Source: Ottelia alismoides
Taxonomy: Eukaryota > Streptophyta > Magnoliopsida > Alismatales > Hydrocharitaceae
Assembly: GCA_037367405.1 (NCBI GenBank)
Contig: JAZKJV010006045.1
Span: forward strand, 1-64,000
Reading direction: 5' to 3'
Length of the DNA: 64,000 bases
The translations under genes were made by a program, and so were the position numbers. The notes under the pieces were generated by a model, which was not told where the DNA came from, did not search any database, and saw nothing but the letters and a program-made list of their open reading frames with translations. Position 1 is the stretch's first letter, and every line of letters starts with the position of its first letter. Positions 46,540-59,572 of the stretch are shown here, piece by piece.

Positions 46540-49500
46540 TGATAAACGTAGAATTTAGAGCGGTTGTATTGACTCACAAGGCGAGTCAACAATCGGTATC
46601 TTAACCACTACAAAATCCTGGTTTAATCAACAATTAACCCACACTACAGATCAACAATTAGAAATAAATGTGGAGTTAAAATTTATTTTTAACTCTGCAC
46701 AAATGATGTAAAGGGCAAGTATGCAGAGAGTTCGAACACAGGGAGCAAACAGGGTAATTCAGACAATTGTGCACAAGTGAGTGAATGTGTCAAGTGTCTA
46801 CACTAAGCAAGCAATCAAAGGAATTTTTGTGGGTTTTTAATTTTATTTTTTTTAATTTTGTATTTTGATTTTTAATTTTCTGATTTTTATAATTTTATAT
46901 TTTATATTTTTTTCAATATTGGAGTTTAAAACAATGTAATAAAAGACAAGATAGAGTATTTATAAAAAAATATGCAAAAAATCACCAAAAATGCAGAAAT
47001 AAAATGTTTTTGGTATTTTTATATACTGAAACAAGGCACAATAGTGAAATAGGTACTGGCTGGGAGCAAAATGAGAGTTAAAATTAGCAGACAGCAACCA
47101 AAATTTTTCACACTAATTTTCAAATAAAGAGAATGGAATATAGAACAAACAGGAACTAAGTTCGTATTTTTCTGAGTTTTCTTTGATTTTATATATTTTT
47201 TTTGAAGTTTTTATGTTTTTTTGGATTTTTAAGGTTTTTCTTTTGAGATTTTTAGTGATTTTTGGACTGACACTAATAGATGGTGAGACACACAAAATAT
47301 AATTTTTTTGGAATTTTTCAAAACGTTTTTATAATTTTTATGGGTTTTCTAAGGCAAATAGTGAAATAAATACATGTTTTTGATTTTTAATAAATATGAA
47401 AATGCAATAAAAATGCAACGCAAAAATATGGAGTGTAAGTACAATTAAAGAGGAGCTCAAGTTCAAATTTTCAGAATTTTTGGAATTAAAAAGATGGTCC
47501 AAATAATTACGAGAAGCTCACAAAAATGTCACAGCCTGGCAGGGGCATAAGTGCAAATAACAGAAGTTCCGATAGCATACATGCAAATTTTCCCAAAAAT
47601 ATATAACGTTAAATACAAGTTTCTGGACTGAAAACAAATACCCAAACCCGGAGGGGTTTCGTTGCAAAATGTCCAACTCACGCGCACTGGGCACGTGACC
47701 CGGCAGGGGTATTCTTGCAATATTACAAAATTCCAGGGACTCCTATGCAATTTTTCCAAAACCTTACAACTTAATTAAGAAGTTCACGGGCCTAAGCGAA
47801 ATAAACAAACCCCAGGGGGGTCCTTGCAAAATACCCACCCCCCTCACGCGCACGAGCACGTGAGGTGACGTGGATAGGACCTAAGTGCAAATAAGAGAAC
47901 TACGGGGTTCTAATTGCAAATATTACAGAAATATTTTAACTACGGCTTAAAGTTTATGGACTGAAATGAAATACAAAATTTGGCGAGGGGGAAAGTGCAA
48001 AATACCCACGCCTTATCTCCTCGTGCGCGATCGAACGACGGAGAGTCGCTCACTTATCCACGTGGCGTGCGCACAACGTGCGATGACGGTTCGGCGATGG
48101 TCGGCTGAGATTAGATCGCTCGAGGACGATCTGACGATTGAGGCGTGACGCGATCCAACGGCGGAGATCAGAACTGGGGTCGCTGCTCAATCGAACGGTG
48201 GAGGAGCGAGGTAGAAGAACAGGGAAGAATGTCGGCGAGGCGAACTTCCCCGAGCTTGATCTCGCGCCTCCGGCGGTGGATGGGCTCCAAAGTTGAGCGG
48301 TGGACTCCTGGGAGGTCGACGAAGATGCTGGGGGTCTCAGGCACGTCGGAGGTGCTTCGGAGTGCTGGCGCGAAGGCGGCGGAGCTCGGAGCTCCAGGTG
48401 GCTCCGGCGAACCTCGCAAAATGTCCCCCAGTGACTTTGACTGCGCGTTGACCTGCAAAAAAGGGATGAAAGGGTCCAGGGCAAACTGCCTGGACCCTGC
48501 GGAGGCGGAATGGAGGTCGGAAGTGGTCTGTGGACGGCGAAGAGATGTCGGTCGGAGGTGCGCTCCGGCGATGAGCGATGGGAGGTCGAATCAATCGATG
48601 GAATTCGGATTTTTTAGGGATTTTTGATACTGAAGCTAAGGGTAATAAAATGAAGCGAAAAGGAGAGGGAGAATGGTGTACCTCGAAGGTGGATGACCTG
48701 AGGTGGAGGAACCTCGACGCCGGTGGTCGGCGGAGGTGGTGGAGACGCCTCGAGCCTTCCTCGACTCGTCTAACGGCCGGGCGGTGGAGCTGTCACCTCC
48801 GGCTACCCAAAGAGCACGAAAGGGAGGAGGATTAATGGTCCAAGAGGGTTCAAACTTGGGCTCGAAGGTGGCGGGTTGTTTAAGTAGAAGATGGTGGCGT
48901 CTCCTTCAAGCGAGATCCACACGCGCATCATGAGGATTTTGCGTGATCTGAAGGCACGTCGTGGGAGAGTGATGATCAGGGAAGAAGTTCCAAGAAGGAT
49001 TCGAGGCAAGAAAATGGAAGGATCGGGCGCCATAATTTCTTGAAAACGGGGGAAAAATCAGGGCGTCAGAAGTGGTAGACCTCGGTCAGGGAGTTGACCA
49101 AGGTCAACAAGCGACCGCCCCTGGTTGGTCCACGTGGACCAACCAGAGAAATCCAGGCAGAATTTATTTGTAAATTCAAAATAAATTAGTAAATGACCTT
49201 ATTAATTTTAGGTTATAAAATAAAAAATATTTATTATTTTATGTAGTATTTTATTCCGATTTTTAATTGTTTTTATGAGGTATATTTTTATTAGTTTTCT
49301 TTTATACCCTATATAGGTATATTGCCTATATATTTTGGTCTTTTATTTTTGTTCTGTGTATTTTAATTTTATTATTTTTATTTATTATTTTCTACAATTA
49401 TAAAATACTTATATACATACAAATGTATTTTATTTTATTTTTCTGATGTGTTTTGTATATTTAATAAAATATAAGTGTGAAAGGTATATGTATAAGTATA

Positions 49501-50300
49501 GGTCTAATACCTATGTATATGATATATACAAGTATTTTATTTAATTTTATTTATACTTTTATTCTGATTTTAATGCACATAATTACTATGAGTAATATTT
49601 GCAAGATTATAAAAATATAAAAATAAAAAATGATGAATAAATAATAAATTGAATATTTTAATCTGTACAAGTGTACAATGAGGGTCAAAAACTCAACTTT
49701 CAAACCGTAGCTCCGCCAAATGCGAAACCACCGCCAATAAATAGATTATTTTATGCTATATACAATTAAAGGTGAGTATGCTGCATTTGGAGTTTTCATT
49801 TGTGAGATACGGGTCTGGGAAGTTGGGATCCTGGATTTTTATTCAGACTATAACTTTTTATCTGTACATTATTTTTCTGTGAAATTAATTTTGTATTTTT
49901 CTTTATTTAATTATCTACAACTTTCATGTATAAAGTTTCTTTATTTGAGGTATAAAAAGTGGAACCAAAAATAGGTCCCAAAATGAATAAAGAATGAATA
50001 GAAAATATAGGTATTTTATCTGTGTTTTGGCCCTTATCTCCCCCTACTTTATTTCTTGTCGACCTATTCATCAAGATGCCTAGGTCTCGGGGTTTCGGGT
50101 CATAAAATATTTACAATATTTTATTCTTTTTCTTTTCTTTATTTATTCTATAATTTTGGCTTTAATTACAGTATTTTATACACTAATAAGATGCACATGC
50201 ATGAATGCTAAGATGATGATTTTAATGCTATTTACAGGCATTTGCTAGGGTTTTTGGTGCCAAAATGATAGAATAAAGATGATGAAATGTGGATTCATCA
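46540..50300 (-). mobile_element. 3' LTR of element 2
   Basis: On the minus strand it starts TGATGAA-TCCACAT-TTCATCA next to the PPT and ends CTACGTTTATCA; length 3761 bp. R carries CCGAGACCTAGGCATCTTG; the GC-rich block lies at about 48000-49150; the AT-rich tail carries repeated TTTGCA...CCCCT phrases. It is nearly identical to the 5' LTR at 60996. Confidence 0.92.
49121..49146. promoter_or_regulatory. 26-bp G-box palindrome, 3' LTR of element 2
   Basis: CTGGTTGGTCCAC plus its reverse complement, intact. GTTGACC...GGTCAAC-type inverted pairs lie beside it (49093-49106). The same arrangement is found in LTRs A and B. Confidence 0.6.
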
Positions 50301-50353
50301 TCCCCCTATACTTTACCTTTGCTAGTCCCTAGCAAACCCTTATGCAATAAGTG
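50301..50353 (-). promoter_or_regulatory. Polypurine tract and flanking hairpins of element 2
   Basis: The complement of 50301-50316 reads GTAAAGTATAGGGGGA, directly upstream of the LTR start. The hairpins TTTGCTAG-TCC-CTAGCAAA (50318-50336) and CTTAT-GCA-ATAAG (about 50340-50352) precede it in the sense direction, as in element 1. Confidence 0.85.
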
Positions 50354-51485
50354 CAAAAAGAAAAAGAAAGAAAAGAAAAAGAAGAACTTGGATTTAATTT
50401 GATTATAAAATTTGTCTTCACAAAATCAAAGTTTGGAGCTTAAGTCGGACCTTTGGAATTTTAGTGCGGTCGGAACCTTAATGAGAACCAAATTTGAAAT
50501 CCAACAGTCCTTGAGAATCCCAAAACTCTGTCCAAGTCTTCTCAATAGCCAGGTCAGAAATATCTCAACTCATACGCAAACTCTTACGACTATGAATCTG
50601 ACTTGTACAGTGTAAGTGATATGTAGCTCCCCACCTCAGAAGTAATAAAGAAACAACCTCCCCTACCCTGGTAACTCTAATGCCTCGGTCTAGCAACTCT
50701 TTCCTCGAGAAGCGGGGTATTCCCTTCTAAGTTCAAGTGCAACCGGCTCAAGACGAGGGGGAATAAGAGGTATAGACTTTTGGGAGCTCAACCAGTGTAG
50801 CTAAGTCTCCCGCTGCAAGCTTCATGAGATGTAACATGGATACCATAAGCTTTTGCTTTATTGGACTATATACACTCTTGTGGGGTTGTTAAATTTTCAA
50901 TCCGACCCACCACTTTTTTGGAGTTCTTTTTGCAAAATTTTTTTTCAATTGCATCTATACAACATATCTACATGGTGCAGCATATACAAGAAATTTTCCT
51001 CTTGAGCCAGTAGACTATCCCTCTTTTGAAGCTTTATTGCAACCACGGCTTCTGTCTTTAGCCTTCATCACCACTAGACCAAGTTGAGGCGCACTTCCTT
51101 CACTAGAAGAAGAAGAGAGGTTCCGCCTAGAAGTACTACCCTCATATGCTACCCCAAGCCAAAGGAAACTGCCTCCTCACCACCTCATCCGTGGAGAGCT
51201 ATGTGAAAGGTGCAGGTGTCCAAGTTAGGTCATTATCAACAAGAGTCGTGCGTGTGCTTTGAAATACTCAACTTAGGCAGTCAAGAATCCATTGAACCAA
51301 GTCTCGTGATCCTCAAAGAATTAAGTCAACTAGACCTGAAGTACCTCAAACCCAGTTCCTATAAGGTTCCTATTATTAGGTAGATTTTAAGGTCCAATCA
51401 AGCTCCAATCTCCGGATTTTACTTAGACTTGTTCAACTATCAAACTCAATCCGAAAAATGCTCATGCCATGCAATGCTATGCAGA
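50354..51485 (-). other. Conserved 3' noncoding module of element 2
   Basis: Counterpart of 9880-11060 in element 1, roughly 95% identical by eye over long stretches, including GAGCCGGTTGCACTTGAACT and GTGGGTCGGATTGAAAATTT. No frame of note on either strand. It takes the place where an env-like ORF would lie. Confidence 0.75.
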
Positions 51486-51799
51486 AAAATATTTTTGTGA
51501 TGCAATGTTCAAAGATTTTGAACTTATGGATTTTTGAAAAGATAATGATGATGCATATGCAGATGCAATTTTTTTTGTATTTTCAAAAAGATTTTTCGAA
51601 TGTTTTTGGATTTTAATTTTGCAAATGTTTTTGGGATTTTTGAAAACAAAAAGATTTTGGCTGAAAACTAGGTGAAAACTATGTACACGGGAGTGCTTCT
51701 TATATATACAAGAAGTGGATTTTAAGAATTTACAAGGGTAAGTGATCAATTTTATAATTACATATATATATAGTGGATTTTGGTGTGATGTAAGTATTC

Positions 51800-52110
51800 C
51801 TCAAACTTATTTGACACAAGCTTTTTTTCACACAATTTTTGAAAACTATAGTCCAAAATAGTTTTTACAAACATTTTACAAACATGTACACACATTTGAA
51901 AATCATTTTGCAAAGGCTTTCAAAACAGTATAGATAGATTTTTCAAAATATTTTTGCAACCATTTTTCAAACCATTTGCAAATCGTTTTTCAAACATTTT
52001 TATTTAAAAAAAATTTCAATCAAAAGGTTTTACAAAGGTTGAAAGCATGTACAAAGTGTTTTTCAAAATAGTTTTCAAAAGGTTTTTCAAAGAGATTGTC
52101 AAACTATTTT
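51800..52110 (-). repeat. Degenerate TTTGAAAA/TTTGCAAA tract of element 2
   Basis: The same kind of AT-rich tract as at 9240-9560: TTTTCAAA, TTTGCAAA and TTTACAAA recur every 20-40 bp. Confidence 0.5.
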
Positions 52111-52257
52111 TCAAAGCACCTGATTTATTAATCAGTATATACAATTTTGAGGAACAGAACACCTTTTTATTAAGGGTTTTTATAGAATTATTAGCCATAT
52201 TATTAAGAAAATACGAAAGTACGAGTTATGACTAAAGTATATACACAGTATATATGA

Positions 52258-52616
52258 CCCCCTATACTTAGCTTGAGCTATGTCCTCATAGATCAAAGAG
52301 AAGACATAACTCGTACTAAGTATAGGCAAGTCTAAAGAATAAATGAATAAATGAAGGAATGAATGAACAAATGAGAAGTTGACCGTCCCTCCTATACTTA
52401 GGATCAAATAATCCTAAGTATAGCAGACTGTATACAAAGCAGGGAGGGTCAAGGGTGGGAATGAACAGATCGTACTCAGATTGTCTCCCCCTATACTTAG
52501 GGTAAAATATCCCTAAGTATAGACAAGAAGTGGAGACAATGGAGAGGATCTAATGAATAGAAAAACGCAGGGTGCACACCCCCCTATACTTAGGACAAAG
52601 TACGTCCTAAGTATAG
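52258..52616 (-). repeat. Hairpin-PPT array of element 2 (four units)
   Basis: Inverted repeats lie at 52262-52325 (long loop), 52392-52423 (13-bp arms), 52491-52522 (12-bp) and 52584-52616 (13-bp). In the sense direction each ends CTAAGTATAG followed by a purine run (GGGGG, GAGGG, GGGGGAG, GGGGGG). They match units 5, 4, 3 and 2 of element 1 in order; unit 1 has no counterpart. Confidence 0.85.
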
Positions 52617-52742
52617 CAAAATCAAATGATGACGATGGGGTGTGAGCCATGAATGATCGATGTACAGATGAATATATATACAATGTCGGATCTCAGTGAT
52701 AATCATGTACGAGATGCCGAAGGTGTGAGTCAAAGAATCATC

Positions 52743-53501
52743 TCATACCAAATGAATTGGAGCAATAGCAACGGTCGGCGGATCATGATCTAGATATGGT
52801 TTCAAGTGCTGACCATTGACTCTAAAGGTGGAAGATGATGAAGGTTCGGATATATCAATGCTGCCATTATCATGCACCTTCTGGACCACATATGGTCTTT
52901 TCCATTTGCTTTGTAATTTCCCTGGGAATAATTTTAACCTAGCATCAAATAACCATACTTGCTGTTCTGCCTCGAATTGTTTATGGCTGATTCGGGAATC
53001 GTGCCATACTTTCCCTTTCTCCTTATACTGTAAGCTACTTGAGAAGGCTGTGTCTCTTAATTCTTCCAGGGCTGCCAACTCTGCTTTCCTCTGCTCTCCT
53101 ACACTCTTGGGATCCAATAATAACTCGGTAACTGCCCAAAGTGACTTATGCTTTATTTCCACTGGTAGATGGCATGGCTTGCCATAGACGAGACGAAAGG
53201 GGGATGTCCCTAGTGGTGTCTTGAAGGAGGTCCGATAAGCCCACAAGACCGAGTCCAAAAGTTGTGACCAATCCTTTCGGTCTGGGCGGACTACCTTCTG
53301 CAAAATTGTCTTAACCTTCCTATTCGAAACTTCAGCAAGACCATTAGTCTGGGGGTGATACGGTGTGGCAACTCGATGGTCAATACTGAACTCGTTTGTA
53401 AGGGCCCTAACTTTGTCATTAATAAAGTGAGACCCCCGTCTGAAATCAAGACTCTTGGCACCCCGAACCGTGCAATAATATTCTTCCTCAAGAAGCGACA
53501 T
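52743..53501 (-). pseudogene. pol: Integrase C-terminal half of element 2
   Basis: It carries GSHFIND and [19 protein letters not shown] (the catalytic Glu of the DDE triad) and the C-terminal module [25 protein letters not shown], ending in a stop at 52743-52745. It is separated from the upstream integrase by a one-base loss in a run of five Cs (plus strand 53433-53437): element 1 has the intact SDRGSHF here. Apart from that lesion the domain is complete. The first few residues in this frame (upstream of RRGSHF) are spurious. Confidence 0.9.
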
Positions 53502-55720
53502 ACTGTTTTAGCATCTGCAGCTCGGGCGGGGATGGCCTCAACCCAACGGCTCACATAATACACAACAAGAAGAATATACTCAAACCCCTGACTTTTAGGA
53601 AATGGGCCCATGAAATCAATTCCCCATGCATCAAAAACCTCACAAAAGTGAATGGGCTGCATGGGCATCATGTCTCTCTGTCCGCAAGTACCCATCTTCT
53701 GACAGTCAGTACACCTTCTCACGAACTCATCAGAATCCTTGAAAAGGGTAGGCCACCAAAGGCCGGATTGGAGCACCTTTTGTGTTGTCCGTCTCCTAGA
53801 ATGATGTCCTCCTGCCTCAAGCTTGTGGCAGTAGGTGAGGACGCTATGTTGCTCATCTTGAGGAATGCACCGTCTCCAGATACTGTCCCCTCCCTCATGA
53901 TAAAGGACGGGATCCTCCCAATGGTACGACTTGGCCTTCGCAAGGAAGGTCTCAAGCTGCTGTCTGGGCCAACCTTGTGGGATAGTTTTGGCAACAAGGT
54001 AATTCACAATGTCGGCATACCATGGAAGAGAGGTGATGGCAAGGATCGCCTCATCTGGAAAAGTTTCAGTGATAGGTGCTATGGGCTCAGATTCCTCAAG
54101 GTTCTCTAGGCGGGAGAGGTGATATGCCACCACATTCTTAACTCCAGGTTTATCCTTAATCTCAATATCAAATTCCTGGAGGAGAAGGATCCATCTGGTT
54201 AATCTGGATTTGGCATCCTTCTTCGACATTAAGTACCGAATGGCAGTGTGGTCTGTAAAAATTGTCACTCTAGATCCAAGAATGTAAGATATGTACTTAT
54301 CCAAAGCAAAGACTATCGCTAGCATTTCTTTCTCAGTCACTGTATAGTTCCTCTGAGCTGCATCCAAAGTTCGGCTAGCGTAGTGTATGGCATAGGGTAA
54401 TCCATCCCTCCTCTGTCCAAGCACAGCCCCAATGGCATAATCGGAAGCATCCGTCATGATCTCGAATGGGAGAAACCAATCGAGTGGCTGAAGGACAGGA
54501 GCCTCGACAACTAAATTCTTGAGAGTCTCGAAAGACTTAAGACACTTATCATCTACAAGGAACTCAGTGTCTTTAGTCAATAAATCCGTCAGCGGTCGGG
54601 CAATTCGACTGAAGTCCTGAATGAAACATCGATAGAAACCGACATGCCCCAGAAAAGACGGCAACTGTTTCAAATTGGACAGTGGATTGAGTTTTCTAAT
54701 AATATCCACCTTGGCCGGATCAAACTCCATGCCTCTGTTGGAGATGATGTGACCAAGGACCGTCCCATGAGTCACCATGAAGTGACTCTTCTCCCAAGAT
54801 AGTACAAGGTTCACCTCTATGCAACGTTGAAGTACTCGGTCTAGGCAGTCAAGACAAGCATCGAACCCGTCGTCATAGACCGAGAAATCATCCATGAAGA
54901 CCTCCAAACATTCACCTATCATGTCCGAAAAGATGGACAACATGCACCTTTGGAATGTCGCAGGGGCGTTACATAGACCAAAGGGCATCCGTCTGAAAGC
55001 ATACGTCCCAAATGGACAGGTGAACGTCGTTTTATCCTGGTCTTCGGGTGCAATGGCCACTTGATTGTATCCGGAGTACCCGTCAAGAAAACAGTAATGA
55101 CTCTTCCCGGCTAGCCTTTCGATAATCTGATCAATAAATGGTAGCGGGAAGTGATCCTTCTTGGTGGCCTCATTCAATCGTCTGTAGTCCACACATACCC
55201 TCCAAGAAGTGGGTACCCGGGTGGCGATCTCTTCTCCAGACTCATTCACAACTGTATTGATACCTGTCTTCTTGGGTACCACATGTAAAGGACTAACCCA
55301 CTTGGAGTCGGAGATGGGGTAGATAAAATCGGCGCTCCACCATTTAGATATCTCCTTCATTACTACGTCTCGAAGATTCGGGTTCAGCCGTCGCTGGAAC
55401 TCATGCGAAGGCTTGGCGTCCTCCTCGAGGTATATATGGTGGGAGCACAGGGCCGGACTTATCCCTTTGAGATCGGCCACGTTCCATCCTATCGCCTTGT
55501 GGTTTCTTTCAAGAACCTCCATCAGACGGGATTCTTGTTCTCCAATCAAATCTCCTGAGATAATGACTGGGTGCATTTTAGGCTCACCCGCAAGGAATCT
55601 GTACTTGAGCGACTGCGGCAAAGGCTTCAATTCTGGTTTGGTGGGTGCTGGCAAATCTGGCTTCTGATAGGTCTGCGTGAAAGCAACCAGGTCCGTATGT
55701 GAGACTCTCGCTGTATGTGA
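53433..55720 (-). pseudogene. pol: RT, RNase H and N-terminal integrase of element 2
   Basis: One open frame of nearly 750 useful codons. RT motifs: SDSKWVSPLHVVPKK, SWRVCVDYRRLNEATKKDHFPLPF, MPFGLCNAPATFQRCM and FMDDFSVYDD. RNase H: FEIMTDASDYAIGAVLGQ, TVTEKEMLAIV, FTDHTAIRYL. Connection: [15 protein letters not shown]. Integrase: HHCC zinc module (YCHKLEAGGHHS ... RCTDCQKM), [11 protein letters not shown] and SDGG at the second catalytic Asp, where the frame is lost. Upstream, the frame opens after a TGA at 55721-55723; the protease frame reaches this region in another phase, so a frameshift lies between about 55655 and 55720. Confidence 0.92.
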
Positions 55721-57216
55721 TCATCTGACGAAGGGAACCCCGCGGGTGTGGCTATCATCCGTGCTGGCTCACTCTCAGTCTGATCTGTCGGCTCATCTGG
55801 AAACAGGCATGGCAAATATGTATCAAAATTCTTCCAATCAACGTTTGCCTCCGAGGGATCTGAATCAGTACGATTATCAATGTCATCATGCAGTACGCAA
55901 CTGTCAACCTGTATGGTGTCCTCTGCCAAAGGTGTGCTCTCCGAACTCTCGTCTGCCTCAAAAGGTGGGTACTCTGAATCTGCAGATATGACGAGGGCTC
56001 GTGTTTCTGGATCTTCCCAAACTGCTTCATCATCGGTCATCACAAAATCACACTCCTGGTGGACGTCTAGCTCGGCGTCTGTCATCGGCCCTGTATTACT
56101 GTTCTGCTCTGAGCACGCTGAATCTCTCGCTTTGATTTCGTCGATCGTCTCTATTTGTATACTCTCACCCTCTACGCGAAAGTACACCTTCCCACTGTCA
56201 TGGTCGGACACTGCCTTGGCTGTGGCCAAGAATGGGCGTCCTAGTATGATGGGGGCATCAGTCACCGATTCAGGGATCTCCATGTCCAATACTACAAAGT
56301 CCACGGGGAATTGCAGACCCTGAATGGTAACGACCACGTCTCTCAACAATCCCTTCGGCCTCTTAATCGATCGATCAGCAAACTGAAGGATTGTCCTGCT
56401 CCGAAGGAGAGGGCCAAACTCGAATCGGTCGAGTAGGGCTGCCGGAAGGAGGTTGATAGAAGAGCCGCTGTCTAATAGAGTACGGTCAAATTGCTGCTCA
56501 CTAATCTGGCATCTAACATAAGGAGCTCCTGCATCTGGGCGTTTGGCTAGCAGATGGTTTTGAATGACACAACATGTGGTACGGGTGAGCACATGGATCT
56601 CTCCTCTATTGTTTTGCCTCTTCCTGCGCACAGTAGTCTTCTCTCTCAGATTCTTTTGGAAGAGGGGGATATGCTCAAGTGCCTCTTGTAGAGTCAGCTG
56701 GATCTGAAATCTGTCTATCATCTGTTGGCTGAACTCTAACTGCTGGGTCTTTTTGGGATTTTCTTTTGAATTCCCCTTAGTCAAGCCGAGTGCTTGAGGG
56801 AAGGGGATATATGGGCCCTCCTCAGACAGAGGGTTAGGAGAGGGCTCCTGGGCCTGTGAAGGACTGGCCTCCATGCAATCGTCATCATTCATAACACACG
56901 GACTTGGAATAGATGGAGAAGCCTTTCCTTTATTCATTTTTTTGTTCTTTTTCATTGAACCCAGAGACATAGAAAATGGTAACACAGAAGGTTGGAATAC
57001 AGATTGATTCAAAATGGGGGCATCAGTACCACCCGAAATATTCTTCTTTGCGGCCTCAGCACCGCACTCTGGTCCATTATCAATTATGGCTTCAGCACCA
57101 CCGTCTGCATCTGGTACTACGACAGCCTCAGTACCGTCGTCTGGAAGGTCATCCTTGGTGGCATCAGTACCACCGTCATCATCCTTGTTGTTAGCGGCAT
57201 CAGTAGTCATTTTCAA
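55627..57216 (-). pseudogene. pro: Acidic linker and aspartic protease of element 2
   Basis: The first 75 or so residues are acidic with a repeated GGTDA/GTEA/GAEA theme. They are followed by a lysine/proline linker, a basic stretch (TTVRRKRQNNRGEIHVLT) and the protease: RTLLDSGSSINLLP (catalytic Asp), GPLLRSRTILQFADRSIKRPKG, DAPIILGRPFLATAKAV. A long acidic region then links to RT. The last 30 or so residues (from about SDDHIQ) are out of phase with RT because of the frameshift near 55655-55720. Gag and protease are in different frames; the upstream LRSGR motif is in the Gag frame. Confidence 0.85.
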
Positions 57217-57397
57217 CTAACATGCTTATATAGTGACCGTTCTTTTCCTTATCTGGGGCCCTAGAGTCTCCATGTGGCCGTCCCTCAGATGAGCCGCCGT
57301 CGGCTGGTTCCCTACCGCTCCTAAGTGACACGAAGTGAGTATCAAACATAGAATGCATGTTATTCAAATAAGCACTAGTAGCGGTATCCCTTGTAAA

Positions 57398-59572
57398 CTA
57401 TACCTGCTCAGACTTTCTTTTTAAGTTGTTCGGATTCGGCTCGCTCTGTGCAGGTATGGCGGCTTTCCCTTTCATGATGTCCCTCATTTCTTGCCGGAAC
57501 TCGTCCATTTCTCGCCGAAACGATGCTTGCTGGTCAGAAAGCAGTCGGGCGAGATCATCAAGTGCAGGCTTCTCCAAGCTAGGGGTGGAAGAACCTGATG
57601 TGTTCCCTTGCTGGAACTGTGGTGGCTGGTGGGACTGAGAGTGTTGCTGCTGGTAGTGAGATGTATGCTGGGGGCGTTGCTGCTGAAACGGTTGCTGCCG
57701 CGACTTCCATTGCTGCTCCGGATAGGTGTGACGAGGATTCTGGTGGTATTGCTGCTGCTGTTGGGAGTATTGGAGCTGCTGGCGTTGGCCACTCTGATTG
57801 CCCTGAGCCGGAGGCTGCTGTTGGGATGAGATACCTCCGTTGGACCAACGAAATCCGGGGTGATCATGGCGAATCCCGGGCTGTTGGGGGTACCGGTCGT
57901 ACCATATCCCGTTGACTTCCATCAACGGTTCCTGCTCGAAGGGTGGAGGTGGTAGTGCTGCCAGTGGTTGATCCGGTTGATAAACCACCATCTGAGTTTC
58001 CTGAGATGACGGCTGCTGTGAATATTGTGGCAACTGTTGTACCGGCACCTCCTGAACATGGTGCACTGAGCGGTATGTGGGAGGTGGTGGGGTAGAACGG
58101 CGACCTCTGGATTCATCAAGTGACCTGGAGTGCTGATGCGGAGATGACTTTGCCTCCTGAATACTCAAGATGTGAGTCTTCAGGTCACTCATGGTCTTTG
58201 CCAACTGGTCCATTTGTGCCATACTTTGTCCCTGCTTCTTCTCGAGGATTTCCATGCGGTCCAACTTCTCACTAATGATACCCATATCGGCTGCGATGGA
58301 TTCGGCTTGAGCTGCGGCTAACGACGGGGTGCTGGGACCGGCATCAATGCGGTCTATCCTCTGGTATGATCCTGCTCCTTAGGGAGGTTTTTGTTGTGTA
58401 TAGACGCGCGCCTGGGCCATGACTGTAGAGTTTTCTGCCATTTCTTCATAAATGGCCCAGACATCATCTTCCCCCTTTGCGAAGTACGATCCTCCACAAG
58501 AGGCATTGACAAGCCCCTGCAGCTCCGGTGTCAGCCCACAAAAGAAACTTTGAACCAAGTTGGGCTTTGATATGTCATGATGCGGACACCGGTCAATGAG
58601 CTCTCTAAAGTGATCCCATGCTTCATGGAAAAGTTCATTTGGGATCATGGTGAAGTTGCTGATCATAGCTCTTGCTGCATTTGTCCGTCCGAGTGGGTAA
58701 TACTTATTTAAGTATGCGGTCCGGAGCTGTTCCCAAGTATCGATGTACCTCCCCAAATGTTTGAGCCAATAGGCGGCTCTATCAACCAAGGAGAATGGAA
58801 AGGCAATCATTTTAATTGTATCCTCAGTCACAAATCTGTCATGGATTGTGCTGCATATCATCTCGAATTCTTGGAGATGGAGATGAGGTTCTTCGGTGGG
58901 GAGCCCATGAAATTTAGGTAGTAACTGGATAGTGGGCGGGCGAAGCTCGAAGTCTCCATAGATGGGTGGAATTCGGATCCACCGGTGAGTAAGGGTTGCA
59001 GCTGGGTTGTGTAACTGCCCCATGGTTGTTTGTGGAGGTCTTTCCTGGTTCTGTCCTCCTCCTCCTGCGGCTGCATCAGGAATTTCTCCATCGCCTTCAG
59101 ATCTGTCTTCTATGTCTGTTCGCATCTGCTCTATCTCTCTCAGGATGTTTCCCATGAAGGCTCCCTGATCCCTTATTTGTTGTTGCATTGTTTCTAGGGA
59201 TGCCATAAGGGAGTGGTTGATTGTGGCTTGATCAAATGCAAAGGGATGTTCGCCTTGCTCATGTCTGTCTCCTTCACTGTTGGCCATGGGTTCTTCTTGA
59301 TTTTCTGCAAAGGCAAATGTACCCATTTCAGGCGTGTCCAACTGAATATCTTCTGTGGTCTCTAGATTTATTGGAGAAGGGTGGTCGAGGGGGAACATGG
59401 TGGTTGAGAACTCAGGGTCGGAGAGTGGGTCTGAACTCTCCAAATCCCTCCTAGATGAATGGGAAGGAGTGCTTGATAGCGGTGCCACTAGACGTGGCCT
59501 AAGGGATCTTCTTCCCATCATTTTGATGTGGAGAAATGCGGATGAGATCTGGAATGCAAACAAGATGATCAA
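57398..59572 (-). pseudogene. gag: Gag of element 2, one in-frame stop
   Basis: The frame is continuous from 59572 to a TAG at 57398-57400 apart from a single TAA at 58379-58381. The probable start is the MMGRRSLRPR methionine near 59521. The N-terminus is polar and acidic. The retrotransposon Gag core is seen as LLPKFHGLPTEEPHLHLQEF, IKMIAFPFSLVDRAAYWLKHL, WEQLRTAYLNKYYPLGR and FHEAWDHFRELIDRCPHH. After the stop come a coiled-coil-like segment (KLDRMEILEKKQGQSMAQMDQL), a glutamine-rich region and a C-terminal helix ending IPAQSEPNPNNLKRKSEQV. There is no CCHC knuckle. Gag would form the particle. Past the TAG the frame continues to HFVSLRSGRE. Confidence 0.9.

Noticed and set aside
48145..48627. 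160-codon plus-strand frame, repeated at 62595-63077
   Set aside because: It is antisense within the GC-rich block of element 2's LTRs. The second copy exists only because the LTRs are duplicates. High GC lowers the chance of stops, and no domain or conserved motif is seen.
53648..54109. 153-codon plus-strand frame within element 2 pol
   Set aside because: Antisense shadow of the integrase/RNase H coding strand.
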